DNA of 8,377 bases from CAYIBD01 sp964361655 (GCA_964361655.1 CAYIBD010000033.1:1-8377), one strand, 5' to 3'. Positions 1 through 5,062 are shown, counted from the stretch's first letter. Notes: generated from the sequence alone by a model not told the origin. Numbers and translations: made by a program.

Positions 1-129
1 GGGCACCTCTACGTGGAGCGCTTCGCCGAGTTGGACCGCGGGCTCGACCTGTTCTATCCCGTCGGCAGGTTCAGCGATGACTGCGTGCTTGCCGGGGTCC
101 GGCCTCGCAAGCAGTCCTCGGCCGCTTGA
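1..129 (+). CDS. 3' end of DGR target (variable) protein, partial
   Basis: The frame is open from the first base and ends at TGA 127-129, giving the last 42 residues of a protein whose start lies outside the window. Its C-terminal part (residues from about 3 to 37 of the visible fragment) aligns with the translated template repeat at 521-621 and shares the ending CVLAGVRPR. Residues that differ are mostly those where the template has AAC, AAG or GAC codons (changed to Glu, Phe, Asp, Gly, Val, Ser). This is what is expected of the C-terminal variable region of a DGR target, usually a C-type-lectin or formylglycine-generating-enzyme-like fold that presents a ligand-binding surface. The fold cannot be assigned from this fragment. 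The RT that would diversify it lies about 900 bases downstream on the same strand. Confidence 0.8.
   Translation, partial: GHLYVERFAELDRGLDLFYPVGRFSDDCVLAGVRPRKQSSAA
7..110 (+). repeat. DGR variable repeat (VR), visible part
   Basis: This stretch aligns with TR 521-621, with one extra codon in VR (GAG at 28-30). By hand I count about 21 adenines in the aligned TR, of which 13 are different in VR (A to G or A to T). About 11 of roughly 80 other bases differ. The adenine bias is the hallmark of DGR mutagenic retrohoming. The last 29 bases (82-110) differ from TR 593-621 at only two sites and contain almost no adenine; they form the GC-rich initiation-of-mutagenic-homing (IMH) type tail. VR may begin before the window. 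Confidence 0.85.
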
Positions 130-160
130 CCACTCTGGATTTTCGGTTCCTTTGTTCCTT

Positions 161-193
161 CGCCAGTTGGAAGCCAACGGCTTCCAACTGGCG
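161..193 (+). promoter_or_regulatory. Perfect 15-bp hairpin downstream of VR (DGR target-recognition hairpin candidate)
   Basis: The arm CGCCAGTTGGAAGCC (161-175) is exactly complementary to 179-193, with a 3-base loop AAC. It starts 31 bases after the target stop codon and 50 bases after the IMH-like tail. DGRs such as Bordetella phage BPP-1 need a hairpin or cruciform just after the IMH for efficient retrohoming, so that role is inferred here. It could also help terminate the target transcript, but no T-run follows. Confidence 0.65.
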
Positions 194-496
194 TCGTATC
201 TTCTCCGTTTGCAGTGCATTCGGGGATTTTGTTTTTTATAGAAAGGAGTAAACTTGATTATGGAAGTAGATCAGCATGCCTGCGGTCACGGCTTCAGGCG
301 GTCGAACCCAGCATCGCAAGAGTTCAGAGTGAAATCGGGTACGCCTTATTTCAGCGTAGCTCTTGATGTTTCGAAACTGAGGATGCTTGGTGCGAAAAGC
401 TGGAGGATTAGATTTTTTCGAGATCCCAAATTCGATACAGCCCTGAGAGTATTCGAGGGGCAGTGGCCTAGATGGCTTTTCGTACATTTCTGGCAG
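194..496. other. DGR leader between target hairpin and template repeat, no convincing gene
   Basis: There is no recognisable protein on either strand. A good Shine-Dalgarno-like AAAGGAG (242-248) lies 5 bases before a TTG at 254. That codon opens a frame that runs through the template repeat to 847, crossing the antisense of bAvd. Past the TR this frame looks like a shadow of bAvd, and the frame on the opposite strand (236-682) is equally open, so I read it as chance openness or the relic of a duplicated target gene. The region most likely supplies the 5' part of the TR RNA. Confidence 0.4.
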
Positions 497-514
497 GACC
501 CGAACCGCAGCCGG

Positions 515-622
515 CGCATTCTGTATGTCAACCGCAACCCCTCGAACCGCAAGCTCAACCTGAACTACCCCGACAACAGGTTCAACTCTCACTGCGTGCT
601 CGCCGGCGTCCGGCCTCGCAAC
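515..622 (+). repeat. DGR template repeat (TR)
   Basis: This block is homologous to the VR; 521-621 aligns base by base apart from one missing codon. Read in the VR frame it contains many AAC codons (530, 536, 545, 557, 563, 575, 584) and an AAG at 551. Random change of the first two adenines of AAC gives wide amino-acid variety without stop codons, which is the typical design of DGR templates. The 3' tail 593-621 is the IMH* equivalent. The TR lies upstream of the RT on the same strand, so an RT-sense transcript contains it in the required orientation. The 5' boundary cannot be fixed because VR is cut by the window edge. Confidence 0.85.
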
Positions 623-627
623 CCTCT

Positions 628-1025
628 TCATTTCTTTACCGCCCGGGATTCCCCGGGTGGTATTGTTACCTGGCGGATCCAACCGCCGAGCATCCGTCCG
701 ATCTCGGCAAGGGGCTCGGAGAGGGCGATATACTTTTTGTTGTCGAGCGCTTTCAGTTCCCAGGCGACCTGGAGGAAGAACTTCAGTAAGTCCAGCTTAC
801 TCCCTGCCCGTTGCAATACGAGCAGCTTCTGTTCCCGGCTGAGGTAGCTTGCAGTAAAGAGAAATCCGATCGTATCGAGAAACAGGGCATCAATCTTCCC
901 GCCGAGCGTGTAGCGGGATTTCTTCGGGAAGTGATCGCGCCATTCGTGCCAGAGCTTGTAGACCGCGATGAACCGCTGGATGATGGGGAGCGTTCCGTGT
1001 GTGTGTGTGTGTGTGGCTCCGACAT
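628..1025 (-). CDS. bAvd-like DGR accessory protein (four-helix bundle), reading frame shifted at a GT repeat
   Basis: On the minus strand a frame open from 1050 down to the TGA at 628-630 encodes a bAvd-like four-helix protein. It begins around LPIIQRF, then FPKKSRYTLGGKI, a central LDLLKFFLQVAWELKALD and IGRMLGGW, all typical of CPR DGR accessory proteins. Avd forms a basic barrel that binds the RT and the TR RNA and is needed for mutagenic cDNA synthesis. The open frame has no ATG or GTG, and its first TTG (814-816) would delete half the domain. The natural start, ATG at 1023-1025 (or 1038-1040), is in another frame and leads into a CA run (GT on the plus strand, 997-1014). Removing one dinucleotide joins MSEPHTHTH to GTLPIIQRF and gives 131 residues, the usual length. 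So in the sequenced state the gene is off, or the repeat length is an assembly error. No Shine-Dalgarno site is evident. The gene ends tail to tail with the TR. Confidence 0.85.
638..661 (+). other. GC-rich hairpin just after the template repeat
   Basis: ACCGCCCGGG (638-647) pairs with CCCGGGTGGT (652-661) around a 4-base loop ATTC, with one G-U pair in the RNA. It starts 16 bases after the TR tail and lies inside the last codons of bAvd on the other strand. No T-run follows on either strand, so it is not a standard terminator. In a TR-containing RNA it would sit in the spacer region that Avd and RT use in BPP-1; that role is inferred. Confidence 0.45.
997..1014. repeat. (GT)9 dinucleotide microsatellite
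   Basis: Nine uninterrupted GT units (CA on the minus strand), followed by one further G. They lie within the first codons of the bAvd gene and 13 bases upstream of the RT start codon. Slippage by one unit moves the frame by two bases. Lengths of 8, 5 or 11 units would fuse the upstream ATG to the bAvd frame; 9 or 10 would not. This is the geometry of a contingency-locus repeat. Confidence 0.9.
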
Positions 1026-1027
1026 AT

Positions 1028-2098
1028 ATGAGGATAACATTACCGGCTCGCTACGAAGATATAATCAGCGTCGAGAACCTCCTGGAAGCGTGGCGGGAAT
1101 TTGTGAGGGGCAAACGGCACCGGCGCGATGTCCAGGAGTTCTCGCTCCGGCTGATGGATAGCGTTTTCGAGCTGCATCGCGACCTCCGCCATCGTACCTA
1201 CCGCCACGGCGGCTATCAAGCCTTTTCCATCCATGACCCCAAACCCCGGCGCATCCATAAGGCGAGCGTCCGCGACCGGCTGCTGCACCACGCTATCTAC
1301 CGAATCCTCTATTCCTTCTTTGACCGGACGTTCATCGCCGATTCCTACTCCTGCCGCATCGGGAAGGGGACGCATCGGGCTCTGAATCGGTTTCGGGAGT
1401 TTGGATACAAAGTGAGCCGGAACAATACGCGAACCTGCTGGGTCCTCAAATGCGACGTCAGGAAGTTCTTTGCGAGCATTGATCATGGAGTGCTCCTCGC
1501 CATCCTCCGGCGATACATTCCCGATGGTGATGTGGTCTGGCTGCTCGCGCGTGTCGTGGGGAGCTTTTCAAGCACTGCATCCAGTAAGGGCCTGCCGCTC
1601 GGCAACCTCACCTCGCAGCTCCTGGTCAACGTGTATATGAACGAGTTTGACCAGTTCGTGAAGCACCGGCTGAAGGCTAGGCACTACGTCCGCTACGCCG
1701 ACGATTTTGTGATTCTCTCGAATGACCGTGGCTGGCTCGAGCGCCAAGTTCCGCGCATCAGCGCATTCCTCAAAGAGCGTTTACATTTAGAACTGCATCC
1801 GCAAAAGGTATCCATCAGGACCTTGGCTTCAGGCGTGGATTTCCTCGGCTGGGTGCATTTTCCTGATCACCGCGTGTTGCGGACAATGACCAAAAGGCGG
1901 ATGATGAAACGGTTGAAGGAGCATACGTCGCCCGCAACCATCAATTCGTACCTCGGACTCTTGAAGCACGGCAATGCGTACCGCCTCGTAAAAGAAGCAC
2001 TCGAGCTACAGATCAGCGTTGATCCGCGTTGGGCGGCAGGAAAAGCCAGGAGCAACCTCGAAGTTCGCGCCGCCCAGGATCCGCGCCTGCCCGCCTAA
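1028..2098 (+). CDS. DGR reverse transcriptase
   Basis: A 356-residue RNA-directed DNA polymerase that would copy the TR RNA into adenine-mutagenised cDNA for transfer into the VR. The N-terminal RT block around AWREF is followed by the conserved HIHKASVRDRLLHHA segment. The palm motif A, CDVRKFFASIDH, lies at about residues 142-153, and GLPLGNLTSQ at about 188-197. That SQ ending is typical of DGR RTs, where group II intron RTs have QG...SP. The catalytic YADD is at 223-226, and DFLGW with a basic thumb-like segment follows. There is no maturase or endonuclease domain, as expected. I chose ATG 1028 because family similarity begins right there; the frame is open back to an ATG at 968, but that extension is the translated GT repeat and the antisense of bAvd. 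No Shine-Dalgarno site precedes 1028. The stop lies inside the palindrome 2090-2124. Confidence 0.93.
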   Translation: MRITLPARYEDIISVENLLEAWREFVRGKRHRRDVQEFSLRLMDSVFELHRDLRHRTYRHGGYQAFSIHDPKPRRIHKASVRDRLLHHAIYRILYSFFDRTFIADSYSCRIGKGTHRALNRFREFGYKVSRNNTRTCWVLKCDVRKFFASIDHGVLLAILRRYIPDGDVVWLLARVVGSFSSTASSKGLPLGNLTSQLLVNVYMNEFDQFVKHRLKARHYVRYADDFVILSNDRGWLERQVPRISAFLKERLHLELHPQKVSIRTLASGVDFLGWVHFPDHRVLRTMTKRRMMKRLKEHTSPATINSYLGLLKHGNAYRLVKEALELQISVDPRWAAGKARSNLEVRAAQDPRLPA

Positions 2099-2124
2099 CT
2101 TTTACCAGGTAAAAGTTAGGCGGG
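2090..2124. repeat. Perfect 17-bp palindrome over the RT stop codon
   Basis: CCCGCCTAACTTTTACC (2090-2106) is exactly complementary to 2108-2124 with a single central base, so in RNA it would be a roughly 15-bp stem with a small loop. The RT stop TAA (2096-2098) is inside the left arm. No T-run follows, so it is not a canonical intrinsic terminator, although it could stabilise the RT mRNA 3' end. It also marks the downstream edge of the DGR cassette. Confidence 0.7.
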
Positions 2125-2162
2125 TAAAATCCGCGGAAAGCACCGAAACAGTGACTTGAGCC

Positions 2163-2735
2163 ATGAAACGTGAGATTTCAGCCGGGGCGGTGATTTTCCG
2201 GCGCGGGCATGATGGCAAGATGCGATTCCTACTCCTTTTCCATGACAGGGGCTATTGGAATTTCCCCAAGGGACGGATTGAGAGCGGGGAGCACGCCATG
2301 ACCACCTTTCTCCGCGAGGTGGAGGAGGAGACAGGCCTACGGCGAAACGAACTGAAGATTATCTCCGGGTTCCGGGTCACGGAGCGCTACACCTTTTTTG
2401 CGCCGCCGCGCCTGCCGCACGAGCCAAGGGGCAGCGGCAAACCCCAGCCGATTTTCAAGATCGTAACCTTTTACTTAGTCGAAAGCCGGCGGCATGACGT
2501 GCGCATATCATGGGAGCATGAGGGCATCGGCTGGTTCGCGTACCCCGAAGCCGTCCATATCGCTAAGTTCAAGAATACGAAAGATATTTTGAAACAGGCC
2601 CATGAGTTTATCGAACGCAATTTACGCCGCCGTGAGGCGCATCCCTCGGGGTCGCGTGGCCACCTACGCCGACATCAGCCGGGCCATCGGTCATCCCCGG
2701 GCCTGGCGCCACGTAGGGAACGTCCTCAACCGTAA
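2163..2735 (+). CDS. Nudix hydrolase (nucleoside diphosphate-linked substrate)
   Basis: A soluble hydrolase of X-linked nucleoside diphosphates. The complete Nudix box G-x5-E-x7-RE-x-x-EE-x-G is at residues 37-59, with catalytic metal-binding residues RE (51-52) and EE (55-56). The preceding YWNFPKG and the overall layout resemble diadenosine-tetraphosphate hydrolase-type Nudix proteins, but the substrate is not determinable. The domain appears complete by about residue 150 (FIERNL). The remaining 40 residues are Arg/Pro-rich and overlap the next gene by 134 bases in another frame, so this tail is probably not part of the fold; an ancestral stop may have been lost. The start codon has only a weak upstream ribosome site. 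Confidence 0.9.
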   Translation: MKREISAGAVIFRRGHDGKMRFLLLFHDRGYWNFPKGRIESGEHAMTTFLREVEEETGLRRNELKIISGFRVTERYTFFAPPRLPHEPRGSGKPQPIFKIVTFYLVESRRHDVRISWEHEGIGWFAYPEAVHIAKFKNTKDILKQAHEFIERNLRRREAHPSGSRGHLRRHQPGHRSSPGLAPRRERPQP

Positions 2736-2955
2736 CCGCGATCCCCAAACCCCCTGCCACCGCGTGGTGAGGTCAGACGGCACGGTCGGCGGCTTTGGGT
2801 TTCCTGACTTATCCGCCGGAAACTTGGCGAAGGCGGGCGGTACCGCCCGCAAAATCCAAAAGCTCCGGCACGAGGGCATCCGTATTATCGGAAGCCGGAT
2901 TGACCTCCGACGCTACCGGGTCGCATCGCCCCGGTCATTAGTCATTAGTCATTAG
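2602..2955 (+). CDS. O6-alkylguanine-DNA alkyltransferase-like protein (MGMT/Ogt C-terminal domain)
   Basis: A 117-residue protein matching only the DNA-binding and active-site domain of methylated-DNA-[protein]-cysteine S-methyltransferase. The helix-turn-helix region is GRVATYADISRAIG, then GNVLNRN, followed by the active site PCHRV with Cys52. Because the Cys is present, this is formally a suicide alkyltransferase and not an alkyltransferase-like (ATL) protein, in which Trp replaces it. The N-terminal RNase-H-like domain of full Ogt/Ada-C is missing, as in many short versions. It removes alkyl groups from O6 of guanine by transfer to its own Cys. ATG 2602 fits the family N-terminus (IYAAVRRIPRGRVATY); it lies inside the Nudix frame, suggesting translational coupling. 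The last residues (SLVISH) are encoded by heptamer repeats. Confidence 0.88.
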   Translation: MSLSNAIYAAVRRIPRGRVATYADISRAIGHPRAWRHVGNVLNRNRDPQTPCHRVVRSDGTVGGFGFPDLSAGNLAKAGGTARKIQKLRHEGIRIIGSRIDLRRYRVASPRSLVISH

Positions 2956-2971
2956 CCATTCGTCATTCATG
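2934..2971. repeat. Heptamer tandem repeat array at the alkyltransferase/ZIP junction
   Basis: Three exact GTCATTA units (2934-2954) are followed by the variants GCCATTC and GTCATTC and then ATG. In the other register the units read ATTAGTC, ATTAGTC, ATTAGCC, ATTCGTC, ATTCATG. The array supplies the end and stop codon of the alkyltransferase gene and runs into the ZIP start codon, leaving no Shine-Dalgarno site. The units resemble the ATTCGTA heptamers in the infC operon gaps. Confidence 0.8.
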
Positions 2972-3694
2972 CTCCTGCCCATTCTCCTCGCGGCCCTTCT
3001 CGAATCCGTGGTCTCCTTCTCCGGCGGGGCGCTCGTCATTTTCCGCGAGTCGTTGGCCAGGGCCGTTGCTCACCGCATCCTCGGCTTTGCCATTGGCGCG
3101 CTGATCGGCGTCTCGTTCTTCGAGATCATTCCTGAAGCTGCCGCGGCGTTTGGCCTGGAGGCCGCCTTCTGGTATGTGGTTGCTGGCGTTGCCGTCTTTT
3201 TCGTTCTTGAGAAACTCCTCCGCTGGTATCATCATCACGAAGGACATGAACACGAAACACGACCGTTTGCCACGCTCATCCTTCTTGGCGACGCCATCCA
3301 TAATTTCATTGACGGTGTCATTATCGCGGTTTCCTTTCTCGTTTCATATCCGCTCGGCATCGCCACGACCTTAGCCGTAGTGCTCCACGAAATCCCGCAG
3401 GAGGTGGCGGATTTCGCCGTTTTAATCCGCGGCGGCTATAGCCGCGGCCGGGCGCTTTGGTATAACTTCCTGATTTCGCTTACCACGCTCGCCGGCGCTG
3501 GGGTCGGCTACGGGTTTGGGTCGGCGGTGACCGGCATCTTACCGGCTCTTTTGGGGATTATTGCCGGCAGTTTCCTCTATATCGCCCTTTCCGATCTTAT
3601 CCCTGAAACGCACGAGGAGAGCGGCTTTGGTCATCTCGCGACACAGCTCGTGCTCATGCTCGCCGGCATCGGGCTCATGTACGTACTGGCGTAA
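2969..3694 (+). CDS. ZIP-family metal (zinc/iron) transporter
   Basis: A 241-residue polytopic inner-membrane protein, the usual size for bacterial ZIP transporters, with about seven or eight hydrophobic spans. The signature of the fourth span, HNFIDG, is at residues 111-116, and HEIPQE of the fifth span is at 140-145. Together these His/Asp/Glu residues form the binuclear metal site. A His-rich cytoplasmic loop (HHHEGHEHE, residues 88-96) precedes them and is typical for metal sensing or delivery in this family. The protein would import Zn2+ or another divalent cation; which one cannot be told from sequence. The start ATG lies directly at the end of a heptamer array, 13 bases after the preceding stop, with no visible ribosome site. 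It converges on rplT. Confidence 0.92.
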   Translation: MLLPILLAALLESVVSFSGGALVIFRESLARAVAHRILGFAIGALIGVSFFEIIPEAAAAFGLEAAFWYVVAGVAVFFVLEKLLRWYHHHEGHEHETRPFATLILLGDAIHNFIDGVIIAVSFLVSYPLGIATTLAVVLHEIPQEVADFAVLIRGGYSRGRALWYNFLISLTTLAGAGVGYGFGSAVTGILPALLGIIAGSFLYIALSDLIPETHEESGFGHLATQLVLMLAGIGLMYVLA

Positions 3695-3701
3695 TCAAAG
3701 C

Positions 3702-3723
3702 AAAAACCCCCGGCTTCCGAGGG
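3702..3723 (-). terminator. Rho-independent terminator of the infC-rpmI-rplT operon
   Basis: On the minus strand CCCTCGG, loop AAG, CCGGGGG (one G-U pair) is followed directly by TTTTTG. It lies 12 bases beyond the rplT stop codon. There is no comparable T-run on the plus strand, so it serves the ribosomal operon; the facing ZIP gene ends 7 bases away. Confidence 0.85.
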
Positions 3724-3735
3724 CCTCGCGTTTGT

Positions 3736-4080
3736 CTACTTCACCGCGGCGACAATCCTCCCAAACACCTTTGGCTCGTGCTCCGCGAGATCAGCGAGGA
3801 TTTTGCGGTCAAGTTCGATCTCCTTGGCTTTGAGTCCGGCGATGAATCGTGAATAGGAGAAGCCGTGCTGCCGAGCTCCGGCATTGATTTTGATATTCCA
3901 GAGCCGGCGGAAGTCGCGCTTCTTTAACTTCCGGCCTTTGAACTGGTGCGACCAGGCATGCAGCAGCGCCTCGCGGGCCAGGCGCTCTTTGGATTTCCGG
4001 CCCCACTTGAAGCCCTTGGCGTAGCGGAGCAATTTTTCACGCTTTTTATGGGCGATGACGCCGCGTTTGACTCGAGTCAT
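3736..4080 (-). CDS. rplT: Large ribosomal subunit protein L20
   Basis: A 114-residue basic protein with the full L20 pattern: TRVKRGVIAHKKREK at the start, AKGFKWGRKS, a central REALLHAWSHQFKGR, then FRRLWNIKINA and FSYSRFIAGL. L20 binds 23S rRNA early in 50S assembly, and in several bacteria represses its own operon by binding the mRNA. It is the last gene of infC-rpmI-rplT. The start ATG has no Shine-Dalgarno site; a large imperfect hairpin lies just upstream (4087-4162), so its translation may depend on coupling or on that structure. Confidence 0.98.
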   Translation of the reverse strand: MTRVKRGVIAHKKREKLLRYAKGFKWGRKSKERLAREALLHAWSHQFKGRKLKKRDFRRLWNIKINAGARQHGFSYSRFIAGLKAKEIELDRKILADLAEHEPKVFGRIVAAVK

Positions 4081-4086
4081 GGGTAA

Positions 4087-4162
4087 TCAACGAATAACGA
4101 ATCAGACACTAATATACGAATAAGCGGATTCGTATATTCGTAAGAGATTCGCTATTCGTTGA
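4087..4162. repeat. Large palindromic ATTCGTA-type element between rpmI and rplT
   Basis: The outer arms 4087-4103 and 4146-4162 are complementary over 17 bp with one mismatch. After a symmetric 7-by-7 internal loop, an inner 11-bp perfect stem (4111-4121 with 4128-4138) closes on a 6-base loop. The element is AT-rich compared with its surroundings and made of TACGAAT/ATTCGTA-like units. It fills most of the 97-base gap. Confidence 0.75.
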
Positions 4163-4177
4163 TGAAGCGAGGCCATA

Positions 4178-4360
4178 TTATGAAATCCTGGCAAGAATTC
4201 CGCGTTGGAACGATTTGGGGAACAGCACCGTGGCCTTCTGCCGTCGCTGGACCCGCCGTGAGGCCTTGGCATTGAAATGATTTTGACCAGCCCTCCGGCG
4301 GATGAGCTTCCCGCGCTTGGTGACTCTGATTCGCTTCAGGATTGACTTATTTGGCTTCAT
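4178..4360 (-). CDS. rpmI: Large ribosomal subunit protein L35
   Basis: A 60-residue, strongly basic protein with the L35 pattern: KPNKSILKRIRVTKRGKLIRR, then AGQNHFNAKASRR. It is slightly shorter than the usual 64-66 residues. It sits between infC and rplT, the conserved order for this operon. An AGGAA on the minus strand (complement of 4371-4375), 10 bases before the ATG, is a plausible ribosome site. Confidence 0.97.
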   Translation of the reverse strand: MKPNKSILKRIRVTKRGKLIRRRAGQNHFNAKASRRVQRRQKATVLFPKSFQRGILARIS

Positions 4361-4396
4361 ATTCGAGTGGTTCCTATTTTTATGGTTGCCGCGCTC

Positions 4397-4488
4397 CTAC
4401 GAATTACGAATATCAGCGAATTACGAATGCCGGATATGCCATCCCGTCGTTCGTAATTCGTAATTCGGAAAACATTCGTAATTCGTAG
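4397..4488. repeat. Palindromic ATTCGTA heptamer element between infC and rpmI
   Basis: The outer 15-bp perfect arms are CTACGAATTACGAAT (4397-4411) with 4474-4488. An inner 11-bp pair, 4417-4427 with 4450-4460, is separated by a 22-base loop. Heptamers TACGAAT occur in tandem at 4398-4411, and ATTCGTA at 4456-4462 and 4474-4487. The element occupies most of the 130-base gap and ends 2 bases from the infC stop. Confidence 0.8.
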
Positions 4489-4490
4489 TC

Positions 4491-5012
4491 CTACGCTTTC
4501 TTCAGGATAGCCGTAAATCCCTGCGGCGTTGGCTTGATTCCCTGCTCGAGCGCTGAACCGGGGATGAGGGCCAGGAATTCATGGAAACGCTGGCGGGCAA
4601 AGTCTCGAAGCGCCTTTTCGCGGCCGCGGAGCCGCATGTCGATCCGCACCTTGTGTCCTTCTTTGAGGAATTCGTCCGACTGCTTGGCCCGGAGCTCGAG
4701 GTCATGGCGCCCGGTCTTGAAGCCGATGCGGAGCATCTTCACTTCGACCTGATGCTCGCGCGGCCGTTCGCGTTCTTTCCTGGCTTCGGCATAGCGGAAC
4801 TTACCGAAGTCAGCGATCTTAACTACCGGCGGGCTGGCCGTGGGCGCAATCTCAATGACGTCGAGCCGCCGTTCCTCGGCAATGTTGAACGCCTGCTCCA
4901 ACGGAATCTCGCCGAGGTTTTTTCCCTCTTCGTCAATGGCCCGGACAAGGGGCGCGCGTATTTGGTTGTTGATGCGATAGCGGCGGATAGGAGCGGAATT
5001 CTGGTTGCCTAT
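4491..5012 (-). CDS. infC: Translation initiation factor IF-3, non-canonical start
   Basis: IF-3 binds the 30S subunit, blocks early 50S joining and rejects initiation at non-AUG codons. The N-domain reads RRYRINNQIRAPLVRAID, then LDVIEIAPTASPPVVKIADFGKFRY; the C-domain follows with KMLRIGFKTGRHDLE, KVRIDMRLRGRE and a final TAILKKA, ending at TAG 4491-4493. The frame is open up to a TAG at 5064-5066, but between that stop and the conserved RINNQIR there is no ATG, GTG or TTG. The first TTG (4899-4901) would remove the N-terminal part of the protein. I therefore place the start at ATA 5010-5012, which gives 173 residues, the normal length; ATC 4986-4988 (165 residues) is the alternative. Non-AUG starts for infC are established in E. 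coli (AUU), where they give autoregulation. First gene of infC-rpmI-rplT. Confidence 0.93.
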   Translation of the reverse strand: MGNQNSAPIRRYRINNQIRAPLVRAIDEEGKNLGEIPLEQAFNIAEERRLDVIEIAPTASPPVVKIADFGKFRYAEARKERERPREHQVEVKMLRIGFKTGRHDLELRAKQSDEFLKEGHKVRIDMRLRGREKALRDFARQRFHEFLALIPGSALEQGIKPTPQGFTAILKKA

Positions 5013-5033
5013 TTTTTGCTTTAGTTTTCGGAA

Positions 5034-5062
5034 GCCCGCCGCCGCTTTGTGCTTTGGCGGGC
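5034..5062. other. Hairpin in the infC leader
   Basis: GCCCGCC (5034-5040) pairs with GGCGGGC (5056-5062) around a 15-base loop. It lies 21 bases upstream of the proposed infC start on the minus strand and could take part in leader control (L20 or IF-3 autoregulation is known for this operon in other bacteria). On the plus strand it is followed by a T-run at 5068-5073, but no plus-strand gene ends there. Confidence 0.4.

Noticed and set aside
254..847. 197-residue plus-strand frame through the TR
   Set aside because: Its 3' half is the antisense of the recognised bAvd gene, and an opposite-strand frame is equally open; only the TR and the ribosome-site-like motif are worth noting.
968..1027. 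N-terminal extension of the RT from ATG 968
   Set aside because: It would translate the GT repeat (CVCVCV) and antisense of bAvd; family similarity starts at about 1028.
783..1040. Minus-strand frame from the bAvd ATG, ending in SWTY
   Set aside because: After the CA repeat it is Ser/Arg-rich out-of-frame sequence; only its first codons probably belong to bAvd.
2691..2879. Minus-strand open frame within the alkyltransferase gene
   Set aside because: It is antisense to a recognised gene and has no family features.
4397..4488. CRISPR-like array made of heptamers
   Set aside because: Units are 7 bases with no regular spacers and no cas genes; this is a palindromic repeat, not a CRISPR.
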